DNA of 64,000 nt from Marinomonas sp. SBI8L. Lineage in GTDB: Bacteria; Pseudomonadota; Gammaproteobacteria; Pseudomonadales; Marinomonadaceae. Position 1 is the first letter of the stretch, and every line of letters begins with the position of its first letter. Below, in pieces: positions 18,683 through 27,608 of this stretch. The DNA is taken from the NCBI RefSeq assembly GCF_001624705.1, contig NZ_JSEO01000001.1, positions 213,723 through 277,722 of the forward strand, read 5' to 3'. The position numbers and the translations under genes are program-made. Below the pieces are notes generated by a model. That model made no database searches, was not told the origin of the DNA, and was given only the letters and a program-made list of their open reading frames with translations.

Positions 18683-19612
18683 TTACAACGCGCTTTCTAA
18701 CTCTGGTACAGCTTCAAAAAGATCTGCCACTAAACCATAATCTGCAATTTGGAAAATTGGCGCTTCTTCATCTTTATTGATAGCAACAATTACTTTGGAA
18801 TCTTTCATGCCTGCCAAATGCTGAATTGCACCAGAAATGCCAACTGCGACATATAAATCGGGAGCCACTGTTTTACCTGTTTGACCCACTTGTAAATCAT
18901 TGGGTACAAAACCAGCATCAACTGCTGCGCGAGATGCACCAACAGCAGCGCCCAACTTATCAGCAACACCATCAAGAATTTTAAAGTTGTCGCCACTTCC
19001 CATACCACGACCACCTGAAACAATAATGTTTGCAGCTGTTAGTTCTGGACGATCTGATTCCGCAAGCTCTTCACCAACAAAACGACTCTTATCTGAAGCA
19101 ATTACTTGAGAAAGTGTCACTAGCTCTGCACTACCACCTTCAGCTGAAACAGGATCAAACCCAGTTGCACGAATAGTAATAACCTTAACGGTATCGTTTG
19201 ATTGCACCGTAGCTATCGCATTACCAGCATAAATCGGACGAACGAAGGTATCAGCACTTTCAACTTTGATGACATCAGAAAGTTGAGCAACATCAAGTAA
19301 AGCAGCAACACGAGGAAGCATATTTTTACCAGTTGTTGTTGCAGGCGCTAAAATGTGACTATAACCTTCAGATAGTTCAACAACCAATTTACTAACATTT
19401 TCAGCCAACTGATATTCATAAACAGAATTATCAGCTAACAAAACACGTGAAACACCTTCCGCCTTTGAGGCCTGCTCAGCAACTGTCTGGCAGTTAGCTC
19501 CAACAACCAAAAGATCAACATCTCCACCAATTTGAGTGGCAGCAGCTAACGTATTTAAAGTAGCTGGTTTTAGGTTCGCGTTATCATGTTCTGCAATAAT
19601 TAAAATGCTCAT
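18683..19612 (-). CDS. etfA: Electron transfer flavoprotein alpha subunit
   Basis: This 309-residue ETF alpha subunit has an N-terminal nucleotide-fold domain (about 1-185) and the C-terminal FAD-binding domain, with [10 protein letters not shown] (about 200), [23 protein letters not shown] (about 245-268) and [22 protein letters not shown] (about 280). ETF carries electrons from acyl-CoA dehydrogenases to ETF:quinone oxidoreductase. Its ATG overlaps the etfB stop by four bases. It sits directly upstream of fadBA on the same strand, consistent with a shared role in beta-oxidation. Confidence 0.97.
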   Translation of the reverse strand: MSILIIAEHDNANLKPATLNTLAAATQIGGDVDLLVVGANCQTVAEQASKAEGVSRVLLADNSVYEYQLAENVSKLVVELSEGYSHILAPATTTGKNMLPRVAALLDVAQLSDVIKVESADTFVRPIYAGNAIATVQSNDTVKVITIRATGFDPVSAEGGSAELVTLSQVIASDKSRFVGEELAESDRPELTAANIIVSGGRGMGSGDNFKILDGVADKLGAAVGASRAAVDAGFVPNDLQVGQTGKTVAPDLYVAVGISGAIQHLAGMKDSKVIVAINKDEEAPIFQIADYGLVADLFEAVPELESAL

Positions 19613-20361
19613 GCAATCACCTTCGCTTCATTTTTCAATTTTTCTACAAGCTCAGCTACCGAGCCTACTTTAATGCCACCTTGACGTTCTGCAGGTGGTG
19701 TCACAGAAATAACATTGACATTAGATGCTGTTGAAACACCTAGCTCTTCAGGCGTTTTAACATCTAGAGGCTTTTTCTTAGCCTTCATAATATTTGGTAA
19801 CTTAATAAAACGAGGCTCATTCAAACGTAGGTCTGTGGTTACGACTGCTGGTAAGCTCACAGCAAGCGTTTGAAGTCCACCGTCAATTTCACGGGTAACT
19901 TGTGCTTCACCATTTTCAACCACAACTTCAGAGGCAAATGTTGCTTGAGGCATATCAAGCAATGCAGCCAGCATCTGACCAGTTTGGTTGTTATCAGAAT
20001 CAATTGCTTGCTTACCGAGAATAATTAGATCTGGTGATTCAGTTTTAGCAACTTCCGCTAGAAGCTTAGCAACAGCCAAAGAGTCAACACCGTCTTCAGT
20101 TTCAATTTGAACCGCACGATCAGCACCTAAACCTAACGCTGTTCTTAATGTTTCTTGGCAACCTTTCGAACCAATTGAAACAGCTACAATTTCGGTTGCT
20201 ATGCCTTTTTCTTTTAAGCGAACAGCTTCTTCAACAGCTATTTCACAAAATGGGTTAATAGACATTTTTACATTAGCAAGCTCGACTGCTTTGTGGTCAG
20301 CTTGTACTCTTACTTTGACGTTGTAATCAACAACGCGCTTAACTGCGACTAATACTTTCAT
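19609..20361 (-). CDS. etfB: Electron transfer flavoprotein beta subunit
   Basis: This 250-residue ETF beta subunit starts [19 protein letters not shown] and contains the family core [22 protein letters not shown] (about 120-141, AMP-binding and dehydrogenase contact region) and the ETF-beta signature around [26 protein letters not shown] (about 180-205). It is translationally coupled to etfA (ATGA overlap). A GAGGGG site lies just before its ATG. Unusual interlocked inverted repeats lie 27-50 bases upstream. Confidence 0.97.
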   Translation of the reverse strand: MKVLVAVKRVVDYNVKVRVQADHKAVELANVKMSINPFCEIAVEEAVRLKEKGIATEIVAVSIGSKGCQETLRTALGLGADRAVQIETEDGVDSLAVAKLLAEVAKTESPDLIILGKQAIDSDNNQTGQMLAALLDMPQATFASEVVVENGEAQVTREIDGGLQTLAVSLPAVVTTDLRLNEPRFIKLPNIMKAKKKPLDVKTPEELGVSTASNVNVISVTPPAERQGGIKVGSVAELVEKLKNEAKVIA

Positions 20362-20643
20362 ACGCCCCTCGTGTCTATTTTTAAACTAAGTTCAAAACAA
20401 GTTTAGAACTTACAAGCACCCTAATACTTTATTAATTTGGATGGTCGTCATTTGTACTTAATACTAAATTCTGACAAATTTTCATCAATAACAAAAAAGC
20501 CACAGTTAACTAACAAAAATCTTCAAATACAATTCACCCCTTGAAAACACTCACTCTAAACATGATAGATAAGTGTCGAAAACACCCAGAAGTCGATTAT
20601 TAATTCACCAAATTAAATATAACTAATATTAAAAACCTTCATA

Positions 20644-21393
20644 TTAAGCTTTATTAAGAAACGCCATAAAAGCATTTCTTGCCTCTTGAGAGGTCAGCCT
20701 TTCCTTAAACACACGGCTTTCTCTTGCCAAGCTCAGTTGCACACTATCTTCTTTTGGTTGCTTCAACAGTCTCTTACTTAACTGCACTGCCTGTGTCGGC
20801 AAAACAGACAGCTTACTGGCATAAAATAACGCATCTTCATAGGCTGAACCAAGATCACATGATTTATTTATTAAACCTAACTCAAGGGCTAAATTTGCAT
20901 CAAAAGACTCACCTAACACCAAAAGCTCAAACGCCCTCTGATGCCCTACTAAACTAGGAATAAGTAAGCTAGATGCAGCCTCAGGCACTAGACCCAATTT
21001 AACGAAGGGTAGAATAAACGTGCTTGACTGACTTGCGACAACCAAATCGCAATGTAGAAGCATGGTGACACCAATACCAACTGCCATTCCTTCAACAGCT
21101 GCGACCAAGGGCTTTGGATAAGTTGCAATAGTATGAAGGAAGTCAAATGTTGTATTTAACTTATCTGGCGTTTGAGCGAGCGTTACAAACTCTGCTAAGT
21201 CATTACCAGCACTAAAGTCTGTACCAGCACCTGTTATCAAAGTCACTCTAACATCATCATTTTTTTTAGCACTATTGAGTGCTTGCGTTAAAGCCAAATA
21301 CATATCTAGCGTAATCGCATTCTTTTTATCTGATCGATTAATCGTTAATGTCTGAATACCATTTTCAATTTTTTCAAGAATTAGTGTTTCCAC
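20644..21393 (-). CDS. Crotonase-family enoyl-CoA isomerase/hydratase
   Basis: This crotonase-fold protein has about 249 residues. The oxyanion-hole elements are TDFSAGNDLAEF (about 65) and VEGMAVGIGVTMLLHCD (about 105). At the first hydratase glutamate position there is Thr, while KLGLVPEAASSLLIP (about 135) carries a glutamate where delta3,delta2-enoyl-CoA isomerases have their catalytic base. An isomerase handling unsaturated fatty acids is therefore more likely than a hydratase. I prefer a GTG start at 21393 with GGAG six bases before it; an ATG 12 bases upstream (21405) lacks a ribosome-binding site. It stands alone between the etf and fadD units. Confidence 0.85.
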   Translation of the reverse strand: METLILEKIENGIQTLTINRSDKKNAITLDMYLALTQALNSAKKNDDVRVTLITGAGTDFSAGNDLAEFVTLAQTPDKLNTTFDFLHTIATYPKPLVAAVEGMAVGIGVTMLLHCDLVVASQSSTFILPFVKLGLVPEAASSLLIPSLVGHQRAFELLVLGESFDANLALELGLINKSCDLGSAYEDALFYASKLSVLPTQAVQLSKRLLKQPKEDSVQLSLARESRVFKERLTSQEARNAFMAFLNKA

Positions 21394-21427
21394 GTTAAGC
21401 TCCATTTTGTTTTTTTATTTTCTGGGC

Positions 21428-21466
21428 AAAAAAATACTCATGACACGTTTAAATGGCATGAGTATT
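21428..21466 (-). terminator. Terminator after the fadD-DUF2889 unit
   Basis: AATACTCATG (21433-21442) pairs with CATGAGTATT (21457-21466). On the minus strand the stem is followed by a T-run (A-run at 21428-21434). It lies about 30 bases past the DUF2889 stop codon. Confidence 0.8.
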
Positions 21467-21494
21467 CATTCGTAACAATCAATCTATATAAGAA

Positions 21495-22076
21495 CTAACC
21501 GACTTTACCCTGTCTAATTTTAGTCATCATAGGCCCTTTTTCAGCCCACCCATGACAGTTATCAGAAAAAGAATTAATCGCTAATTTAGCTCTTTCAGGG
21601 TACTTATCACTTAATGGATACCACATCATTTGAAAAGCGGTGGTTGCAACCACAGGCATGAGCTCTAGAACATGAATACAACCAGCAACACCTTTAAACT
21701 CCTTCTTCACATGAGATAGCCAACCAGACGTAATTGATGTGCCAACAAGGCTATTAAAGTTTGGCGCAATCTCATGGCAATTAGGAAAAGGGTGAGCATC
21801 AATGCAAACATCTATTTCCTTAATGACAAATGTGTCATCAAGAGCGATACGTACGCTAATATCGTGAAATGGTGTATCTTGAGCTACAAGCTCTCCATCA
21901 AAGTCACGCCACACATCATATGCCTTGATATCTTGCATCTGAGCTTCAACCTCCCAAAGCTCATCACTTCTAAGGTAGCCATCACTAATGACTCGCCTGC
22001 GATGCTTTAACTCTCTCACCACAGGCTCATCAGCTTCTGCTTGATTAATAATGGAGGAGCTTGATGACAAACTCAC
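21495..22076 (-). CDS. DUF2889 domain protein
   Basis: This 193-residue cytoplasmic protein matches DUF2889: LKHRRRVISDGYLRSDELWEVEAQMQDIK near the N-terminus, a DTPFHDISVRIALDD strand, a CIDAHPFPNCHEIAPNF segment with Cys and His residues (about 112-128), and GCIHVLELMPVVATTAFQ. The function is unknown. Its GTG start lies three bases after the fadD stop, so it is cotranscribed with and probably translationally coupled to fadD. The Cys/His residues in CIDAHPFPNCH could bind a metal, but that is only a guess from composition. Confidence 0.8.
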   Translation of the reverse strand: MSLSSSSSIINQAEADEPVVRELKHRRRVISDGYLRSDELWEVEAQMQDIKAYDVWRDFDGELVAQDTPFHDISVRIALDDTFVIKEIDVCIDAHPFPNCHEIAPNFNSLVGTSITSGWLSHVKKEFKGVAGCIHVLELMPVVATTAFQMMWYPLSDKYPERAKLAINSFSDNCHGWAEKGPMMTKIRQGKVG

Positions 22077-22079
22077 AGC

Positions 22080-23765
22080 CTAAGCAACCTCTTCATCTCT
22101 TAAGGCACGACGTAGAACTTTACCCACATTAGTTTTTGGTAAATCTTCTCTCGCTTCGATGATTTTAGGCACTTTATAAGCCGTTAAGCTTTCGCGACAA
22201 TAGTTGCGAAGCTTTTTACTATTAAACTGCACATCATCACCTTTAAGAACAACAAAGGCTTTAACCGCTTCACCTGTTTTTTCATCAGGAATCCCAATAA
22301 CAGCAGCTTCAAGAACGTCTGGATGAGAGCATAAGCAATCTTCAATTTCTGTAGGGTAAACATTAAAGCCTGAGACAATCACCATATCCTTAGCTCTGTC
22401 TACAATTTTCAGATAACCATCAGCTTGGATTAAAGCAATATCACCCGTGTTTAAAAAGTTACCATTTACCATAATCTCTTGTGTTGCTGCTTCTCTTTTC
22501 CAGTACCCCTTCATAACTTGAGGTCCAGAAACACAAAGAGCACCGGATTCACCTTGAGGTACTTCATTGCCATCATCATCTAAAATTTTAACTATGGTTT
22601 CTGCAACTGGGATACCTATGGTTCCAATTTGCTGCTCTCCTGGAGGGTTGAAAGACACAACAGGTGAAGTTTCAGTTAATCCATAGCCTTCAACCACTTT
22701 ACACTTAGTCACAGCTTCCCATTCGTCTGCTGCTGCATGAGTTAAAGGCATTCCACCTGATGCTGTTATTTTCAAAGCAGAGAAGTCCAATGCTTGGAAA
22801 TCTTTATTATTACAAAGCGCCACAAATAAAGTGTTTAAGCCAACGAAGCCAGTAATCTTCCACTTACTTAATTCTTTTACAAAACCTGGGATATCCCTAG
22901 GGTTTGGAATAAGAACCGTTTGAGCACCCTTTTCAAGTAAGGTTAGGCCATGAATGATAAAGGCATAAATATGATACATAGGAAGAGGTGCAACATAGGT
23001 TTCTTCACCTTTAATACAATGTGCATCAAGGCGATCACCTAATTGGTGCATATTAGATATCAGGTTAGCATGAGTTAGCATTGCGCCTTTAGCTACACCC
23101 GTTGTACCACCAGTATATTGTAAAACTGCAATATCACCAGGACTCTTATCTATAATCTTAACCTGATAATCTTGTCCCTTAGCAATAGCATCGTTTAGCT
23201 TTTTCGCCATCGGCAGACTATATTCTGGGACCATTTTTTTAAGGTATTTAACAACACTATTAATTAATAAGCGTTTAGGTTGCGGATGAAAGTCCGCTAT
23301 TTCAGTCACAAAAACATGCTTAATACTTGTTTTTGCCAAAATTGATTCACTTGTGCTTGCCATATTAGCAAATACAACCAAGGCCTTAGCTCCCGAGTCA
23401 TTGAACTGGTGCTCTAGCTCTTTAGCGGTATACAAGGGATTAGTATTTACAACTATTAGACCCGCTTTTAAAGCGCCAAAAGTAACAACAGGATATTGCA
23501 AAACATTAGGCAATTGGATAGCAATTCTGTCGCCAGGTACAAGATCTGTTTCATTTTGCAGATATGCCGCAAAATGGTTGGATTTTTCATCTAGCTCTCT
23601 AAAACTCATGGTTCGACCCATGCAGCTAAATGCAGGCAGCTCAGCAAAGTCATTACAGCTTTTTTTCAATACTTCTGTAACAGACTGAAAATTATGTGGA
23701 TTTAATGATTCTGGTATCCAACTACCAGGCTCTTTATGAAGTGAAGACTCAGTTTCTGTCAGCAT
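22080..23765 (-). CDS. fadD: Long-chain fatty acid-CoA ligase FadD
   Basis: This 561-residue acyl-adenylate-forming ligase matches FadD in length. The AMP-binding P-loop is LQYTGGTTGVAKGAMLTH (about residue 208-225), followed by VEGYGLTETSPVVSFNPPG (about 355), NTGDIALIQADGYLKIVDRAKDMVIVSG (about 440-467, the hinge and fatty-acyl-CoA synthetase signature) and the C-terminal catalytic lysine region DLPKTNVGKVLRR (about 545). It activates imported fatty acids for the beta-oxidation enzymes encoded around it. It is cotranscribed with a DUF2889 gene. Confidence 0.93.
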   Translation of the reverse strand: MLTETESSLHKEPGSWIPESLNPHNFQSVTEVLKKSCNDFAELPAFSCMGRTMSFRELDEKSNHFAAYLQNETDLVPGDRIAIQLPNVLQYPVVTFGALKAGLIVVNTNPLYTAKELEHQFNDSGAKALVVFANMASTSESILAKTSIKHVFVTEIADFHPQPKRLLINSVVKYLKKMVPEYSLPMAKKLNDAIAKGQDYQVKIIDKSPGDIAVLQYTGGTTGVAKGAMLTHANLISNMHQLGDRLDAHCIKGEETYVAPLPMYHIYAFIIHGLTLLEKGAQTVLIPNPRDIPGFVKELSKWKITGFVGLNTLFVALCNNKDFQALDFSALKITASGGMPLTHAAADEWEAVTKCKVVEGYGLTETSPVVSFNPPGEQQIGTIGIPVAETIVKILDDDGNEVPQGESGALCVSGPQVMKGYWKREAATQEIMVNGNFLNTGDIALIQADGYLKIVDRAKDMVIVSGFNVYPTEIEDCLCSHPDVLEAAVIGIPDEKTGEAVKAFVVLKGDDVQFNSKKLRNYCRESLTAYKVPKIIEAREDLPKTNVGKVLRRALRDEEVA

Positions 23766-23814
23766 ATTAATGCTCCGCTTTGTTTTTTTTATATTGGGGA
23801 AAGTGCTTATGTCA

Positions 23815-23848
23815 AAAACCCAACGTTAGCTTATTAACGTTGGGTTTT
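23815..23848 (-). terminator. 14-bp terminator after SCP2 gene
   Basis: AAAACCCAACGTTA (23815-23828) pairs perfectly with TAACGTTGGGTTTT (23835-23848) around a 6-base loop, between the SCP2 gene and fadD. The minus-strand side ends in a U-rich stem arm. Confidence 0.85.
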
Positions 23849-23850
23849 AC

Positions 23851-23869
23851 AACTCATATGGTATGAGTT
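23851..23869 (-). terminator. Second tandem hairpin after SCP2 gene
   Basis: AACTCATA (23851-23858) and TATGAGTT (23862-23869) form a perfect 8-bp stem with a 3-base loop, three bases from the larger terminator and 11 bases past the SCP2 stop. Tandem hairpins probably ensure termination or 3'-end stability. Confidence 0.55.
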
Positions 23870-23879
23870 GGCAATCAAA

Positions 23880-24194
23880 TTACTGAGGAAAAATTTGATT
23901 CAATTTTGTCGCAAGCATGATGTCACCATCAGCTCTGATTTTACCTTGCATGAAAGCAGCCATACCATCTAGCTCACCACTCATAATATCTTTAAGTGTT
24001 TCAAGATCCATAGACAAGGTAACGGTAGCGTCGTCATGCTCGCCTGCTGCAAGCTCACAAGCACCATCATTTATTGCAATATGATAGTCATCAGCATCAT
24101 CTAGTTCGAATTGAAAAACAGCTTCCATATCATCTGCTTCCTCTGCATCAAAACGTTCAATCATTGAATCAAAAACTACTTTAGAATTGCTCAT
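23880..24194 (-). CDS. SCP2 sterol-carrier-like lipid-binding protein
   Basis: This 104-residue acidic protein is a stand-alone SCP2 domain, seen in FQFELDDADDYHIAINDGACELAAGEHDDATVTLSMDLETLKDIMSGELDGMAAFMQGKIRADGDIMLATKLNQIF. The KIRADGDI...L end is characteristic. SCP2 domains bind acyl-CoAs and other lipids in a hydrophobic tunnel. It follows the acyl-CoA dehydrogenase gene by 83 bases on the same strand, suggesting that it presents or buffers acyl-CoA substrates for that enzyme. An AGAGG site precedes the ATG. Confidence 0.88.
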   Translation of the reverse strand: MSNSKVVFDSMIERFDAEEADDMEAVFQFELDDADDYHIAINDGACELAAGEHDDATVTLSMDLETLKDIMSGELDGMAAFMQGKIRADGDIMLATKLNQIFPQ

Positions 24195-24223
24195 ATATAC
24201 CTCTTACATATTTATCTGTTTAT

Positions 24224-24256
24224 AACCTTACTCTCAAAACACTTGAAAGTAAGGTT
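24224..24256. terminator. Hairpin between acyl-CoA dehydrogenase and SCP2 genes
   Basis: AACCTTACT-C-TCAA (24224-24237) pairs with TTGA-A-AGTAAGGTT (24243-24256), one mismatch, 5-base loop. The T-run lies on the plus-strand side, so for the minus-strand transcript it may act as a partial terminator or processing hairpin. Confidence 0.5.
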
Positions 24257-24277
24257 TTTTTCATATTAATTAAGAAC

Positions 24278-26077
24278 TTATAAGAAAACGAAGTTTTCTT
24301 CATCAATCGACAATAGGTTATCAGAGCCCGAAAGCATCGCTTCAACATGAGAGCGAGTACGAGGCAAGATACGATCGTAATAGAAGGTTGCAGTTTGCAA
24401 TTTAGACTTGTAGAAACCTTCTTCATCAGAACCTTCATCTAGCTGAACTTGTGCTGTCACAGCCATTCTTGCCCAGAAATATGCTAGAACAACATAACCA
24501 GAGAACATTAGGTAATCAACAGATGCCGCACCCACTTCATCTTTGTTACGCATAGCCTTCATACCTACTTTCAGAGTGATATCACCCCATTCGCTGTTAA
24601 GCTTGCTCAAAGTAGAGATATACGGCTTGAAGCGTTTATCACCCTTATGCTCTTTACAGAACTTGTGGATAATCTTAGTAAAGGTTTTTAGCGTCTTACC
24701 TTGAGACATCAAAACTTTACGACCTAGTAAATCTAGTGCTTGGATACCTGTTGTACCTTCATAAAGCATAGATATACGACAGTCCCGTACGTTTTGCTCC
24801 ATCCCCCACTCAGAAATAAAGCCATGACCACCATAAACCTGCATACCTAGGTTTGCAGCTTCATAACCTGTCTCTGTCAAGAAAGCTTTTGCGATTGGGG
24901 TTAGAAGAGACATTAGCTCATCTGCATGAGCCTTATCTTCAGGCGAGCCTTTTTTAGTGATATCCACCAGCATAGAGCAATAATGAATCATAGCTCGACC
25001 ACCTTCTGCAAAGGCTTTTTGTGTCAATAGCATACGACGAACATCAGGGTGAACAATAATTGGATCAGCCGCTTTCTCTGGTGCTTTAGGGCCAGATAGA
25101 GAACGCATTTGCAAACGGTCACGAGCATAAGACACAGAGTTCTGCAAAGCCCATTCACTATGAGCCAACCCCTGAAGTGCTGTACCTAGACGCGCCGTAT
25201 TCATAAAGGTAAACATGCAGTTCAAGCCTTTATTTTCAGGCCCGATTAAGAAACCTTTAGCGCCATCAAAGTTCATGACACAGGTTGCATTACCATGAAT
25301 CCCCATTTTATGCTCAATAGAGCCACAAGCTACCGCATTACGATCAGCCACTTCACCAGCATCATCAAGATTAAATTTTGGTACGATGAAAAGAGAAATA
25401 CCTTTGGTTCCAGCAGGTGCATCAGGAAGTCGTGCTAAAACGATATGCACGATATTGTCAGCCATATCATGCTCACCTGCTGAGATGAAGATTTTTGTAC
25501 CTGAAATAGCGTAAGAACCATCAGCTTGAGGCTCAGCTTTAGTTTTTAGCAAACCTAAATCTGTACCACAATGAGGCTCAGTCAAACACATGGTTCCTGT
25601 CCACTCACCAGACACCAACTTAGTTAAGTATGTTTGCTTTTGCTCATCGGTTCCGTGAGATTCAAGTGTATTCATAGCACCATGACTCAGACCTGGGTAC
25701 ATACCCCAAGACCAGTTCGCAGTACCAATCATTTCTGTCACCATCAAACCAAGAGATTCAGGAAGACCTTGTCCACCCACCTCTTCAGGATGAGGAAGAG
25801 ATGGCCAACCACCCTCAACATATTGCTGATAAGCATCTTTAAAGCCTTCTGGTGTCGTTACCACACCATCTTTAAAAGTACAGCCTTGCTGATCACCAAC
25901 TCGGTTTAGCGGAGATAAAACACGCTCAGCAAACTTAGCACCTTCTTCCAGTATTGCAGCGATCATATCAGGAGTAGCTTCTTCAGCTCCCGGCAGGTTG
26001 GCGTAATGACTTTTAACATCCAACACTTCTTCTGTTACGAATTTAATATCACGCAATGGCGCTTTATACTCAGGCAT
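24278..26077 (-). CDS. Acyl-CoA dehydrogenase (large, C-terminally extended FadE-like type)
   Basis: This 599-residue flavoprotein belongs to the acyl-CoA dehydrogenase group with an extra N-terminal strand region (MPEYKAPLRDIKFV) and a C-terminal helical extension. FAD and substrate motifs are MCLTEPHCGTDLGLLKTKA (about 160) and ISGTKIFISAGEHDM (about 190). QVYGGHGFISEWGMEQNVRDCRISMLYEGTTGIQALDLLGRK (about 415-455) carries the probable catalytic glutamate in YEGTTG. Pseudomonas enzymes of this size act on medium and long acyl-CoAs, and the family also includes DmdC methylthiopropionyl-CoA dehydrogenases, so substrate length is not certain. It passes electrons to ETF, also encoded here. Confidence 0.92.
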   Translation of the reverse strand: MPEYKAPLRDIKFVTEEVLDVKSHYANLPGAEEATPDMIAAILEEGAKFAERVLSPLNRVGDQQGCTFKDGVVTTPEGFKDAYQQYVEGGWPSLPHPEEVGGQGLPESLGLMVTEMIGTANWSWGMYPGLSHGAMNTLESHGTDEQKQTYLTKLVSGEWTGTMCLTEPHCGTDLGLLKTKAEPQADGSYAISGTKIFISAGEHDMADNIVHIVLARLPDAPAGTKGISLFIVPKFNLDDAGEVADRNAVACGSIEHKMGIHGNATCVMNFDGAKGFLIGPENKGLNCMFTFMNTARLGTALQGLAHSEWALQNSVSYARDRLQMRSLSGPKAPEKAADPIIVHPDVRRMLLTQKAFAEGGRAMIHYCSMLVDITKKGSPEDKAHADELMSLLTPIAKAFLTETGYEAANLGMQVYGGHGFISEWGMEQNVRDCRISMLYEGTTGIQALDLLGRKVLMSQGKTLKTFTKIIHKFCKEHKGDKRFKPYISTLSKLNSEWGDITLKVGMKAMRNKDEVGAASVDYLMFSGYVVLAYFWARMAVTAQVQLDEGSDEEGFYKSKLQTATFYYDRILPRTRSHVEAMLSGSDNLLSIDEENFVFL

Positions 26078-26628
26078 GGCCTTGACCTCTTATTGTTTTT
26101 TTCATTTGTCCCCATTTACATTTCAACAGGGTAACTATGACTAACAGATTCGGCTATTCTTCAAATTCTCTCAATAACAAAAGCTACCAAGATTAGTAAC
26201 AAAAATATGCATAGTATAAATATTAAGCTTTTTGAATAAGCGTAATTGTCATATTTTTACAGCTTAAAGAGCCTAGCTAAAACCCAATTTATCACTTCAA
26301 TATTCTCATAAGCATACGATGCATCTCATCAAATAGAACATCCATCTTAAATAACTTTATATAAAGCAAAAATAGCGTTCAAAACTTTAACAAACGAAAC
26401 TTAAAGTCCATCGCTGAACCACTGGTATCTAATGCCCTAAAAGCATCTAGTACGGCTTGCACTCTTAACTAAAATTATAAATAAAAGGTCAAAATACTTT
26501 AAATAAGTTTTAATAATACTTTCTGAATAAGAGTTCATAAATTTGACCCTCTCACTATCCTGATTAATATTAGTTTAGAAACAACTCATATAGAAATATC
26601 AATCATCAAATGGAAAAAGAGGGATAAG
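26078..26628. other. Intergenic region between divergent acyl-CoA dehydrogenase and 304-aa gene
   Basis: This 551-base AT-rich stretch holds the promoters for two divergent genes. One sigma-70-type promoter for the plus-strand gene is listed separately. I see no supported ORF, RNA gene or long repeat in the rest. Confidence 0.5.
26543..26570 (+). promoter_or_regulatory. Sigma-70-like promoter for the 304-aa gene
   Basis: TTGACC (26543-26548), a 16-base spacer and TAATAT (26565-26570) lie about 60 bases before the ATG at 26629. The match to the consensus is good; the start site is not shown by the sequence. Confidence 0.55.
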
Positions 26629-27543
26629 ATGAAAACATATGCTCAATTAGAACAAGAAGTCGCCAAACTTTGCCAAGACATTGAAAACAAACCTCAACAA
26701 AGGCTCAAAGTAAGACAAGACTTCTACCTCAACCATGGAAGCTCAACCTTACTCGACCCCTATAATTATGGCGACTCTGAAATTGCCTTTTTGAAATGGG
26801 AAATTAATCGAGGTGTATTTAACCCGCTTAACAATCCTATTCAAGCAGGTAGTCCTTGGTGGCGTAACGTTAATTTGAGGTTTATCTATTTTTCTGAGTT
26901 AGCAGGTAAAGTTTTTGATGAAAAGCTCATCCAAGCTGATTTACCAGTCCCTGTTCAGGTTTGGTTAGATTATCTTAATGAACCAACGGCTGAGCATTGG
27001 TACAAAGCTCATAACACCACGATTCTTAATGCCTTCGAGTATTATTTGAGTGATGCCAGAGAAGAAAATGATATAGAGCAGAAGTTTCTTAACATCATTT
27101 TATATCGACTTCTGTTTGCTCAAGCCATGGTTGAAGATGTCACTATTTTTGGAGAGTTAGGTTCACTATTAGCAGACCCTAGAGGTTTTTCGGTTAAATT
27201 AATAACCAGTTTACCAGACTTTTATCCAACTAATTACCCACTAACTGAAGATGATTTAGCTATCATTGAAGGCGATGAGCTTTCTCTTAAAGAGGTTTTT
27301 TTCGATATAATTAAAGATTGGAAAGAGAAACCTGATTTAAAAGAAATTATTAAAGATGCCTTCCAACTAGAAGATTTTGGGGTAAAAATCTTAGATGACT
27401 GGATAATCAAACCACATATAAAAGAAATGTATGCAGCTGCCGCAAAATATGATCAAGCACCATTCCTCACTGGCTACTTAGAAGAAAAAGAGCCCTGCTA
27501 CCCTTACCCAATAAAACCCCAAGCTAATGAAATAACGAAATAA
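26629..27543 (+). CDS. Uncharacterised 304-residue cytoplasmic protein
   Basis: I do not recognise this family. It is a soluble, acidic, aromatic-rich protein with no signal peptide or membrane segment. Conspicuous features are a Trp/Tyr/Asn-rich block at about residues 40-85 (DPYNYGDSEIAFLKWEINRG, then AGSPWWRNVNLRFIYFSELAG). A helical segment at about 125-185 has spaced His, Glu and Tyr (EHWYKAHNTTILNAFEYY, then LYRLLFAQAMVED), and a short C-terminal CYPYPIKP follows. A GAGGG site precedes the ATG. It converges with a large FAD oxidoreductase gene and shares its terminator. The His/Glu/Asp-rich helical part could be a metal-binding redox domain, but no consensus motif is present. Confidence 0.75.
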   Translation: MKTYAQLEQEVAKLCQDIENKPQQRLKVRQDFYLNHGSSTLLDPYNYGDSEIAFLKWEINRGVFNPLNNPIQAGSPWWRNVNLRFIYFSELAGKVFDEKLIQADLPVPVQVWLDYLNEPTAEHWYKAHNTTILNAFEYYLSDAREENDIEQKFLNIILYRLLFAQAMVEDVTIFGELGSLLADPRGFSVKLITSLPDFYPTNYPLTEDDLAIIEGDELSLKEVFFDIIKDWKEKPDLKEIIKDAFQLEDFGVKILDDWIIKPHIKEMYAAAAKYDQAPFLTGYLEEKEPCYPYPIKPQANEITK

Positions 27544-27562
27544 GCTGTAGCAAAATAAAAAT

Positions 27563-27592
27563 GAGGCTTAATATGATTTCATATTAAGCCTC
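27563..27592. terminator. Shared bidirectional terminator
   Basis: GAGGCTTAATATG (27563-27575) pairs perfectly with CATATTAAGCCTC (27580-27592) around a 4-base loop, midway between two convergent genes. The A-rich left flank gives a U-run to the minus-strand transcript. Confidence 0.85.
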
Positions 27593-27608
27593 TAATCATA
27601 GTTAAATC

